DNA from: Lactuca virosa
Lineage: Eukaryota > Streptophyta > Magnoliopsida > Asterales > Asteraceae
NCBI GenBank assembly: GCA_928212115.1
Contig: CAKMRJ010005634.1
Location: 254,756,802 to 254,820,801 of the forward strand
Direction of reading: 5' to 3'
Length of the DNA: 64,000 nucleotides
Part shown: positions 1 to 9,740 of the stretch, piece after piece
Layout of the letters: every line of letters begins with the position of its first letter
Position numbering within the stretch: the stretch's first letter is position 1
Translations under genes and position numbers: made by a program
Notes under the pieces: generated by a model
Told to the model about the DNA's origin: nothing
Databases searched by the model: none
The model's input: the letters and a program-made list of their open reading frames with translations, nothing else

Positions 1-324
1 AGTACGTTGTATTTGTACCTTTTGTTATTGAAACCTGGTATGACGTTGTACCTCGTGTTTGCTAACCCTGGTACGTTGTATTTGTACCGTTGTTTATGCA
101 AAACCGAAATTTTATGTTATTACTTCATGTTTGTTAACTTGAGTTTTACATATGTTTATGTATTTCTTGTATCATACTCCGTGTTTGCTACCCTGGTACG
201 TGGTATTCGTACCTTTCTTATTGAAACGCGATATGATGTATGTGTCATTCTTTAAGTTTGCTAACCCTGATACGTTGTATTTGTACCTTTGTTATTGAAA
301 CCCGGTATGACGTTGTACCTCGTG
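1..324. repeat. Degenerate tandem repeat, about 70 bp period
   Basis: The phrase GCTAACCCTGGTACGTTG and its neighbours recur at about 61, 189 and 259, with a partial unit at the window start. One spacing is 128 and another 70, so one unit is enlarged. The short open frame here (7-255) is a by-product of the repeat and is not called as a gene. Confidence 0.7.
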
Positions 325-330
325 TTTTAG

Positions 331-619
331 TTATAGTATGTTCCTTCTGTTATAGTATGTTCCTTCTGTTATAGTTGTAGTATGTTCCTTCTGTTATAGT
401 TGTAGTTTGTTCCTTCTGTTATATTGTTCCTTCTGTTATACTTGTAGTATGTTCCTTCTGTTATAGTATGTTCCTTCTGTTATAGTATGTTCCTTATGTT
501 ATAGTATGTTCCTTCTGCTATAGTATGTTCCTTCTGTTATAGTCTGTTCCTTCTGTTATAGTATGTTCCTTCTGTTATAGTTGTAGTATGTTCCTTCTGT
601 TATAGTATGAACTCTCTGT
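331..619. repeat. Minisatellite with alternating 19- and 25-bp units
   Basis: About 14 units of TTATAGTATGTTCCTTCTG. Some carry a 6-bp insertion (TTGTAG) giving 25 bp and one is shortened to 17 bp. It lies inside the minus-strand LTR, downstream of its putative start site. Confidence 0.9.
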
Positions 620-1180
620 ACTAGTTATAGTATGAACTGAATTCCTAAACTATACCTATTATAGTTTACTAGTATGTTTGTTTAAATTGTTACTAATTTG
701 AAATAATGACTCATTATCTACTAAGTTATGATTTCACTTTAAAAACTAAGTTTTATAAACCATAAAGTAACACAACTTTTTAAAAGAGTTTTTGCAATGA
801 GTTGATCACTTAATAACACATAAGCAATCCGTAAATGATGTTTATCACAAAACATTTACACAATTATCATTGTGTTCAACTTGTATTCCTCCCCCCCCCT
901 TAAAAGCATTTAAAACAGTTTAAAAGATTGATTATAGGGGTATGAACTCACCTTAAGTGGGTGATTCAAAAGAGTATGCGCGTAAGGATGAGAAGTTCCA
1001 CAAATGAAGTCCCGACACTTAACGAGTCCTAAATGACATATAATGGCATATATTGACATACATATAGTGTTTAGAAGCAACCAAATGCAAGGAAACACCT
1101 TAAGGGACTAGGAAACACCTGGACTAAGTGTTAGAATCATATGTGATTCATCTAAGGGATGTTTAAGGCCAACATTTAGT

Positions 1181-1830
1181 GTTTACGGCCATGGAGTTTA
1201 CGGCCGTAAACTCATGGTAAAATGTGCATAAAAAGCGTGTTTGAATGGTAGGGAAGCTTGAGGGACCATTGCTCTACACAAGGATGAGTAAAACCAACTT
1301 TATGGAAGGTGTTGAGGTGTTTACGGCCACACCATAAAGTGTATGGCCGTAAACTCACCAAATGGTCTTATTTTGGGTCTTAAAGAATCGAGGAAAGGTT
1401 CTAGGTTCATGTCCATGCCTTAGGAAGAGTTTAAGGTCCAATTGCACTTCAAACTAGGGTTTACGGCCAAGGGAGATTCTCTTGGCCGTAAACTCTCTTA
1501 GATCTTGGAAAATATATGTTTTCGAGGTGCTAATCAAGTTTTCTAGCATAAAACTAGATAAGGGAAGAGTACTCACGATATTGAAGCTTGAAAGGATTGA
1601 TTTCGGCCCAAAACACTAGGGTGTTCTTGTTGTTCTTGAGGATCTTGAAGATGTTTTTGGAGTATTTGGATGAAGAACTCGATGATACTTGAGAGAGTTT
1701 GAAGAGATTTTGGCCAAGGAAGGAAAAAGTGAAGAAAATGGCCAAGTGTTACTTATATAGGGGTGAGTTTACGGCGACCTTGATTTTACGGGACGTAAAC
1801 TCTGGTGTCTTGGCCGTAAACTCCTCTTGA
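1181..1830. repeat. Iterated GTTTACGGCC / GGCCGTAAAC palindromic motif
   Basis: The motif occurs in both orientations, often as paired arms: a 20-bp palindrome at 1194-1213; TTTACGGCCA (1320-1329) with TGGCCGTAAA (1344-1353); GTTTACGGCCAAG (1459-1471) with CTTGGCCGTAAAC (1481-1493); and weaker copies at about 1768-1825. The extra bases next to the core (CA/TG, CAAG/CTTG) also pair. Copies lie on both sides of the TATA box. Confidence 0.85.
1752..1760 (-). promoter_or_regulatory. TATA box of the minus-strand LTR
   Basis: Minus strand reads CTATATAAG in a CCCC-rich setting, about 255 bp from the LTR start at 2014, a normal place for an LTR promoter. Confidence 0.55.
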
Positions 1831-4689
1831 ATGAGTTTATGGCTTGATCTTTGTACAATGGCTCTAGCAGATACTTCCTAACACTCATTCCTTGAATGTA
1901 TTGGGCTCATAACACTCAAACAGACTCTAAACAGTGCTAAATGATAGCAGGAGCGAGTCTGACTTAAGGTTGATTTTACTGGCTTTACAAGGCAAAAAAT
2001 TTCGGGTTGTCACATCATGAATGGTGTAGAACACTTTTGCTATGTCTAACACCTTAGACAATCTACAAGCCAACTAATGACAGTCTTGTTTCATACTTAC
2101 TTCCAACGTATGATCGATTATGTATAGTTTGAATAATTTTATTATTCAGGAAGTCAAAACATGCAAAGTGAAACACAAGAATAATATTAATCCTATATGG
2201 CCCCAAAACTTTTGAGTGTAAATAAAACACCTTTTATTTAATCTCCATATTGATTACACATTACCCATTGTATAATGTTTCTATTTATCAACTAATACTT
2301 GAATTAAAACAATAGCTATCCCATGCTCCAAGCATGCACACTATGTTTACCTACGGTCCTTTACTTTGTGAAATAGATCAATTGTAAACATTTCCAACTA
2401 AACTCATTTCACAATTGCAAATCTTTAAGTGTAAGAATACCAAATTCTTGACACTATTAAAATGTGTTAGTTCTAAACTATTATGCAAAGATTCATTTTG
2501 TAATGTCTAGGTACCAAAAGTCATGGAGACTTGACCAAGGGTATTACAAAGTATTCCTTTGGAGATTGTTACAAGACAATTCCATAGAGATGAAGTCTCA
2601 AATTCAAAGTACATTCCTTTGAACATCATTCTTTGCATAAAAGTTTCTAACTTACTCATATATTCTTGATATCAACTCCCATTATGGAAAGTTTTCCATA
2701 ATTGCCATATAAGTATCCATTCTTAACAGAATCCTATCTATTTAGAATTATATCAAGATGGTCCATTCATTACTATACTTCCAACTATCCATAAGCAACC
2801 AATCTTTGGCGAACCTTGGATTGTTCTTAGCAGTTGTTTAATAACTTTAGTCATATCCACTTCTAGTCCTTTTTCCCTCTTAATGCCCTAGGCATTTGGA
2901 AAATTAGAACACATGAATATTACATATAGAATTTCCAATGTTGAAGAATTTCAGCATGGTATTCATATAAATCCTTGACTAAATTTGATTAAAATCTCAA
3001 TCTAAACTTTTAGAATTGGAATGAAGTATAAGCTTCTCTCCCTTAATTATAGCAAACCAACTTTTCAACCTTGCAACTTTGCGAATTGAAAATTTTGTTT
3101 TCTATAATTAACATTGCTAACTTGCAACACTTACCATAATAATTATGCTCCCACTAGCATAACAATTATTTCTTTAATAGCATAACACTTATGCTCCCAC
3201 TAGCTTTGACATGTACTCAGAAATAGCTGGAATTCTAGAAATCAATACTTGTTGATTTTCTTACCAAAGTTCAGATTTCTGATACAAGATGCTTCGATAA
3301 GACTTTATCTAGGCTTCTCAAACTCATACACCTTTACTTAGATAGCTTTTATGTGTTTCTAAACCATTCAGAACTGACAACAATAAGTCTCAAATGTTTA
3401 TACCTTTTGCCATTTCTCACAATTCGAACTATGAAGAGGGATGTCGTAATCATAATCGAATTTGGGAATGCAAATATCACAATTGCTATCTCCTTAAAAT
3501 CTACTTAGTGAAATCGTTTCCTCACAATCATTTTCATGAAGCGAAGAGAAACCTTATGACACTTAGATTTTATTTTATGGTGTATGTGTTCCTATCCATG
3601 TGAATTTGTCAAAACCATAATCACAAGACAAGGTTAGTGACAAATCCAAACTCATATGGACTGAACTTGTTCAATCTTAATTTTTTGCCTCCTAGCAGCA
3701 CAAGGGCCTACCATGGTTTCCAAGCTGTTATGAAAACAATTGAGAACTCATAGAAATCACATGCGTAGTCAAATTTAACTGGAATGGCCACAGAAACAAG
3801 AATATGTAAACACGATAGGTTACAAACCTCAAGTCGTGTGCTAGTGATTAACAATAAGTTTACTCTTGATTAGTTCTTGAAACTTTTCAAGACCTTTAAG
3901 ACTCCCACTGACCTCTTGACATATAAGATTCTCTTTGTCAAGGAACATTACTTGACAAACAAATATTCAAGAGTCAGTGCGGTTTCTTATCAAGATAAAC
4001 ACTTCACACAATTGGTCTTAGTTGGTCTTTGTTTTATCCAAAACATCACAACTTACCAATTTCAAAAGTACAGGAGTAGAAAACATTTTACTCTACATTT
4101 GATAAGTGTTATAAATCTTTCTTAAGATTATGTCACTCAAGTTACAATCTTGGAGTATGACTCTAAGACCTGATTTTGGAACGAAGTATGATTTATCTTC
4201 TTGATTTAACCATTTCAACAATTCACGATTCCTCTTTTTACCCATACAAATGCACTAAGATGTCCTTAGAGTATCAAATTGTGATATGGTTTTCATAATC
4301 ATTAAGATGATCATAAAACACGACACTTAAGTACTCTCCCATCTTTTCAGTGTGGAGAAACATTTATCTTGCTGCCGACTTTGATTCTTCTTATCCGTTC
4401 TACTATACATTGAAACTTTTTTCAATGACTCAGAATTATACTTAATCTTGTAAGCATAACCATATTTACAAACTTTAGTAAACCATAATGAATAGTCTTA
4501 TCGTTCTTTGTGGTGGACCTGACCAGCGCACAACCAAGTGTACCCGATCTCCTAGTCCTTCACTTGACTCGCATATACATGTGAACAAGGAATTAGTCTT
4601 AAATTTCCCAAAGATGAAGGTTCTCATTCATCATACAATACAAGTTGCATGATTCCAAGTTTCTATCCAACTGAAACTTGGGTGATGAT

Positions 4690-5443
4690 TGTTGGATTAA
4701 TGTCTAAGTCCATAACTATATTTGGTATGTACTTGACCTGACCCGTCATGGTCCATTTGGGTTGCACTTCACCGGCACAATTTATATGGATAGTCTTTTG
4801 AGAATAGTATATTTATGATTTATATTAATATATTATAAGTTCTAATATATTAATATGGAATCATATTATTTAATTAGTATTGATCAAGAATTAATTTAGA
4901 ATTAATTAAGTGATCAAAAAGAACTAATTAAATATGGACTCTTATATATATGGATGGGCCAAGTTCATTTAGGTTGGGCTAAGCTTTCATGGGATGGTCC
5001 ATGGAGCTTTTAACCCATGGATCCTATGTAAATGAAAGGTCATGGGTATTAGGGTTTACATGGATGTAACCCTAATCCTCCATAATATATAAAGGGGTCC
5101 TTGGCTCACAAAATTGGCACATGTGTGTGAAAATAAGAGCGGGCCGATTTTAGTGTGGCATACATATCTCTCAAGTTCTTCCAAGGTGTTTTGGTGATTT
5201 GTGATTCCATTTGAGGCTTCCACACTATTGAGGCTAAGCTCTTAAAGCTTGAAGACATCAAGCTACATCAAAAGGTATGTCATCTAACTAGAACTTTGTA
5301 GTATATAGGTGCTTCATAATATGCTAGTTAGGATGAAACCTTGGAATAGTTAATATTTGCATGTATAATAGAGAAAACATAGATCCAAGGTTTATAGGGT
5401 TGCATGTACACCATAGGAGTGTTAGAATGCTCAAAACCCAACA
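4690..5443 (+). mobile_element. Solo copia LTR, target-site duplication ATGAT
   Basis: 754 bp from TGTTGGATTAATG to CAAAACCCAACA, flanked by perfect 5-bp duplications ATGAT (4685-4689 and 5444-5448). No internal region follows, so it is a solo LTR left by LTR-LTR recombination. It matches the LTRs at 8957-9740 and 28909-29671 read on the other strand, so a family member inserted into another member in opposite orientation. It contains a TATA box, three CCATGG palindromes just upstream of it, and two large inverted repeats (4822-4856, 4869-4932). Confidence 0.92.
5086..5093 (+). promoter_or_regulatory. LTR TATA box (TATATAAA)
   Basis: Lies about 400 bp into the solo LTR, 3' of an inverted repeat built on TTAGGGTT/AACCCTAA. 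Equivalent boxes are present in all other LTRs of the family. Confidence 0.65.
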
Positions 5444-5876
5444 ATGATAATCTTTACTTATTTGGTAAATTTAGACACAACCACAAACAAAAGAATCAAA
5501 TCCGTATTGCTTAAAAAATACAAACATCAATCTTCCCATATTTCATTGCAAGGAAATATAAAATAAGATAAAATTAATCTTTTTCTTTATTTATATAATT
5601 GCGGAAAAACTTTTCCTTACAATGCAATTACAAATGAAAACTATGTTACTACATATTTCTAAACAATCTATCATAACTCCTAAGCAGCAGTTCAAAAATC
5701 CGATCATCGAACCATGCGATCGAAATCCATCTCTTCGCGATCAAACTCTACATGCCTTTCCTTTAAGCCTCCTTTGATCCTACAAAACATCAAAATGTAA
5801 TATTATCACATCATGTATTAAGAATCTACAAACATGAACTTAATAGACTTAGATAGTGGATTTACCTGAAGTAGAG

Positions 5877-6563
5877 TCAAAACTTTTTGACTTTACCTTC
5901 TCTTAGATCTTTCAGGTATTCAGGGAAGCTTCGCTTCCAATGTCCCTTCAAATGGAAGTAGAAACAAGTGGACTCTTTGGCATTTTCACATGGAACTATC
6001 TCAGGACCGACTTTTCTCTTATGGTCAAATCTTTTGACTATAGTCAATTCCCTTCCCATAGGCGAATAGATCTTTTCTGGACTATCTATGTTATTGCCTA
6101 TGTCCATGGCATCTTGGGAAGTATATATTCCAATCAAATTTGTTTGATCATTGCGCCAAATCATTGCTGATTCAGCAGCAATAAGCAAATAGGTAAGATC
6201 AATAAGGGTCACGTCGCGGTCTGTCGTGTAGTAGTCTTTAACAAACTGACTATACGACTCAGAAAGTGACTAAAGAACCAAGTCAACAGCCAACTTTCTT
6301 GGGAAAACGACACCCAACATCCCCAGCTGGTCAATGTGTGACTTCATATTCAAGACATGTGCAAACACAGACCTTCCATCTTGGTGTTTACTTGCCAATA
6401 GGGCTTGAGTGACCTTGAACTTTTCAAGTCTTCGAACTTGTGGGTCAGGGAGAATAATTGGAGGAGGTGGAGGAAGTGAAGTATGATATTGTGGAATATC
6501 ATCTTCATCTGGAAAGCTTTTTCCAAAAGATTCGGGAAGACCATAGTTGTCTGAACTAGACAT
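5877..6563 (-). pseudogene. gag: copia gag (capsid-like) with in-frame stop
   Basis: Minus-strand frame of 229 codons starting at the ATG at 6561-6563. It has a proline run (PPPPPP), then a UBN2-type gag core with motifs such as RRLEKFKVTQALLA and TLIDLTYLLIAAESAMIW, and ends with a CCHC-like knuckle and a basic tail. One in-frame TAG at 6270-6272 replaces the glutamine codon seen at the same place in the copy at 33433-34131, a simple C-to-T change. The knuckle reads C-F-Y-F then GHWKRSF, so the second and last cysteines are gone. Known role of the family: the structural protein of the virus-like particle, binding element RNA. This copy is inactive as written. Confidence 0.85.
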
Positions 6564-6718
6564 CTACAAGGGAGAAATTCAAGTTAGTTGATTTAAGTCA
6601 TTAATATAACACCCAAAACGAAATATTAAGGCTAAGACCCAACACAATATTTTACAATTGCGAAGAGGGATGTCGTAATCCAATTGTAAAATATTTGAAG
6701 GTAGGTAAATGACGATTT

Positions 6719-7495
6719 TGTTGGATTAGGTGTCTAAGCCCATAACTATAATTGGTATGTACTTGACCCGAGAGTAGCATGGTCCATTTGGGTTGCATAT
6801 CACCAGGACAATTTGATAGGATGGACTTTTGAGAAGAGTATTTATGATTTATTAATATATATATAAGTTCTAATATATTAATTGAATCATATTATTTAAT
6901 TAGTATTGATCAAGAATTAATTTGGAATTAATTTAGTGATCAAAAGAGACTAATTAAATGTAAGGGGATTGATTTGGTAAATCAATCATTCTTATGGTGT
7001 GGGCTTATGTTATTTAGGATGGGCTAAACCAATATGGTAGTCCATGGATAGTCCATGGAGGTTTAACCCATGGATCTTAGGTAATATGAAGAGTCATGGG
7101 TATTAGGGTTTACATGGTGCTAAGCATAATCCTTGCCACGCTATAAAAGGAGGCCTTTTTATCCAAAATCGGCCACTACATGTTCTATGAGTTCATGGTC
7201 CATTTTGTGTACAAGATATTCTCTCTCAAGAGTCATCCTTTGTTCTAGGTGTGTTGTAATTCCATTTGAGGCATTCACATTATTGGTGCTAAGTTCTTAA
7301 AGGTCCAAGGTTTCCAGCTACAATTAAAGGTACGTCATCTAACTACAATTTTTTAGTAAAGATACTCCATTGTATGCTAGTTAGGATGATGCTTTGGAAA
7401 AACAAAGTTTGCATGTATATTAGAGAAAACATAGATCCAGAGCATCTAGGGTTGCATGTACACCATAGGAGTGTTAAAATGCTCAAAACTCATTA
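6719..7495 (+). mobile_element. Solo copia LTR, target-site duplication GATTT
   Basis: 777 bp starting TGTTGGATTAGGTGTC and ending in a mutated terminus (ACTCATTA where relatives have ACCCAACA), flanked by perfect GATTT copies (6714-6718 and 7496-7500). The flanks are continuous in the uninterrupted copy near 34290. TATAAAA is at 7142-7148 and three CCATGG palindromes lie at about 7040-7075. It is the second self-family solo LTR in this host element, older than the one at 4690 judging by the decayed end. Confidence 0.88.
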
Positions 7496-8124
7496 GATTT
7501 ACCAATTTCCACCATGAAAAACGAAATAGATTATTAAGTTTTAATTGGATTGAAATTCCTAGATCCTTTGAGATTCATTGAACTTTTCAATGGCATGTTT
7601 AAATCTCGATTGTGCCCTTCAAGTTTGTGACTGGGACGCCGAGGATCACAAGCAAGGTGTGAATAACCATACAAATTAGCTTGGTACACCCAATGTTACA
7701 AATCATCTAATCAATGTACCGGTTAACCACACACGCTCCATTGATCTATGATTAACATCAAGCTACCCTTTGCCACACATTGTCAGTCCCAGATTAGTGT
7801 GCCGGTAACCATAAACGCTCCACTAACGACTTAACAAGGTGCAAAGTGTAATTTCATGGATTAGCACCATTTACACATTTTCCTAAAGTAACTAAGATTG
7901 GGAATTTAATAAAAGTTTAGTTACTTTATTTTTTATCATTATACTTTTAATGAGGGAGAATTAATGTCCTATCCTACCCGTTTAGCTAACGACCCTTTAC
8001 CAGTCAAGGAAGCGGTGGGTGAGGGTGGACACCCATTAAACTACCATTTTATGTGCAGTAACCTTATACCCCCCTTATGGACCGACTTCGAGAATGAGGC
8101 CTACTAACGGTAAGACTGACTTGT

Positions 8125-8126
<2 letters not shown>

Positions 8127-8173
<47 letters not shown>
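8127..8173. repeat. TA microsatellite
   Basis: About 23 uninterrupted TA dinucleotides in the copia leader. The equivalent place in the later copies (about 34914-34923) has only a few, so it expanded here. Confidence 0.95.
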
Positions 8174-8177
<4 letters not shown>

Positions 8178-8942
8178 AAAAACTTATAATATTATAAAGT
8201 ATAGGGTTGAATTTTAACTTTTAAAACTCTAGGGTTTGGAATTAAAATTTCATTAGTGAGACTTTACAAATTCTAAAACTTGAGGTCAAGTTTTGAAACT
8301 TGTCTAAACTCTTCAATTCTATAACTTATGAGTTTAATGTTGGTTTTATGAAAAGACTCTTGATTTTCCATAACTTGAGGGCAAGTTACGGAGATCATTA
8401 AAACATTTAATAAAAGATTTTTCATGTTCCATAACCCGAGGACAAGTTATGGAACCCAGTAAAGAACAATTAGATCAATTCTAACAAGGAAAATTATCAC
8501 ATAATTTTAATCATGATCTAGACTAATTCATAAGGCAAAACAATTCATATCAAATAAAACAAATAATTAACCTATTATCTTAATATTTGACAATTGTCCT
8601 TTCATTTTCCATAACTTATGAGTTTAATGTCATTTTAATGTATGAGACTTTTCATTTTCCATAACATGAGGACAAGTTATGGAGGTCATTAAATATCATT
8701 TAGATCATTATTTTAATTAACACAATAATCAAATAAATCATCCACGATCTAGTTAAACTCACAAGAAAAAGATAATTCATATCAACAATCTTCAAGAAAT
8801 TAGTCTAATCATATAAACTAATTCTGAGTGGACTCAGTGAGTCAGCCAGTGGACTCGGCGAGTCCATCAGCAGATGCAAAAAATTCGATTTTTTTCTACT
8901 TGGAAAACTAACAAGCATCAAGTATAACAGAAAACAATCATA

Positions 8943-8955
8943 GGCTCTGATACCA
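8943..8955 (-). other. Primer binding site (initiator Met tRNA type)
   Basis: Minus strand reads TGGTATCAGAGCC, one base away from the LTR end at 8957. This is the common plant copia/gypsy site pairing with the 3' end of initiator methionine tRNA; it fixes the element's orientation. Confidence 0.92.
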
Positions 8956-8956
8956 C

Positions 8957-9740
8957 TGTTGGGTTTTGAGCACTATAACACTCTTATGGTGCACATGCAA
9001 CCCTAAATGCTTTGGATCTATGTTTTCTCTATTATACATGCATATTTTCATTTTTTCCAAAGCATTGCCCTAACTAGCATACAAATTCTCAAATGGACAA
9101 TATAACTAGTTATATTACTTACCTCTTAGAAGGACTTGTAGTTCTTGACCTTTGAAATCTTGAGAACCTCAAGTGTGATGCCTCTAATGGTTCACAAACA
9201 CCAATATGCAAGAGGAGGCTTGAGAGAATAAGTTAATTGCACAAAATCAATATCACTCTCCAAGAATGTTGTAGCTCTTATGGTGTAACCGATTTTGGCT
9301 TTAGGGGGTTCTATTTATAGTTTGGCAAATGCTAGGGTCACACTTTGTAAACCCTAATGACCTTCCGCATTCTTATGCTCCATGGGTTTAACCTCCATGG
9401 ACTATCCATGGATTATCTCATTGGTTTAGCCCATTTAAATAATCATGGATCATTAGCCCACACTATAAGAATCATTGATTTACACAATCAATCCCCATAT
9501 ATTTAATTAGTCTCTTTTGATCACAAAATTAATTCCAAATTAATTCTTGATCAATACTAATTAAATAATATGATTTCATATTAATATATTATACTTGTAA
9601 TATATTAATAAATCATAAATAACCTTATTCTCAAAAGTCCATCCTATCAAATTGCACTGGTGAAGGCAACCCAAAAGGACCATGCTACAATCATGTCAAG
9701 TACAACCCAATTATACTTATGGGCTTAGACACCAAATCCA
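8957..9740 (-). mobile_element. 5' LTR of the minus-strand copia element
   Basis: Plus-strand coordinates run from TGTTGGGTTTTGAGC to GACACCAAATCCA. It aligns throughout with the LTR at 35717-36479. The TATA-like box is TATAAAT (minus strand, 9313-9319), with three CCATGG copies at about 9382-9412. It directly abuts a SIRE 3' ORF fragment at 9741. Confidence 0.85.

Larger units (their letters stand above)
1..2014 (-). mobile_element. Partial Ty3/gypsy-type LTR, minus strand, cut by window start
   Basis: Read on the minus strand the sequence begins at 2014 with TGTGACAACCCG, a typical plant LTR start, and runs left off the window, so the LTR exceeds 2 kb. Just right of it (from 2015) sequence homologous to the inside of the neighbouring copia element begins, which marks the insertion edge; TCATG (2015-2019) is the expected right target-site copy, but the left copy is outside the window. 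A TATA box lies at 1752-1760. The block at about 935-954 (minus strand AAGGTGAGTTCATACCCCTA) is identical to one in the solo LTR at 22378-25539, so the two belong to related families. No gag or pol is present. Family placement (chromovirus-like gypsy) is inference from LTR ends and layout. Confidence 0.7.
2015..5876 (-). other. Non-coding internal part of the copia element (solo LTR inside)
   Basis: This stretch aligns by eye with 30250-33430 in the later copies but has no convincing coding frame on either strand. It contains inverted repeats: a 10-bp perfect one at 2681-2702, a hairpin at 3360-3400, a cassette hairpin at 3421-3462, and CCAAGTTTC/GAAACTTGG near 4653-4681. It also contains the solo LTR at 4690-5443. 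Small open frames (3394-3603, 3877-4125) show no family resemblance and are treated as chance. Confidence 0.6.
6564..8956 (-). other. Long hairpin-rich leader of the copia element
   Basis: On the minus strand this is the RNA leader between primer site and gag, enlarged by the solo LTR at 6719-7495. It has no coding capacity but many inverted repeats with conserved loops: 6646-6695, 7624-7651, 7701-7755, 7795-7827, 8275-8294, 8368-8391, 8427-8454 and 8658-8683. A TA microsatellite lies at 8127-8173 and one ACTCGGCGAGT motif at 8853-8863, close to the primer site. Confidence 0.7.
2015..9740 (-). mobile_element. Minus-strand Ty1/copia element, left end missing, with nested insertions
   Basis: On the minus strand the order is 5' LTR (8957-9740), primer site (8943-8955), a long leader, gag (5877-6563) and a long non-coding internal part ending at 2015, where the gypsy LTR interrupts it. 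It is the same family as the elements at 28909-36479 and 42292-49864, with closely similar leader, gag and internal sequence. Two solo LTRs of its own family sit inside it in the opposite orientation (4690-5443, 6719-7495). No RT, integrase or RNase H motif is recognisable, so it is either very decayed or a non-autonomous derivative. The right LTR edge abuts a SIRE-type 3' ORF; the target-site duplication cannot be checked because the left LTR is outside the window. Confidence 0.8.

Noticed and set aside
7..255. 82-codon open frame as a gene
   Set aside because: It is made of the 70-bp tandem repeat and shows no domain; low-complexity chance frame.
1..619. CRISPR-like regular repeats
   Set aside because: Repeats are directly adjacent with no unique spacers and no cas genes; this is a plant minisatellite inside an LTR.
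4690..7495. One complete element bounded by the LTRs at 4690-5443 and 6719-7495
   Set aside because: Each has its own different 5-bp target-site duplication, and the sequence between them is the opposite-strand host element; no primer site or polypurine tract matches.
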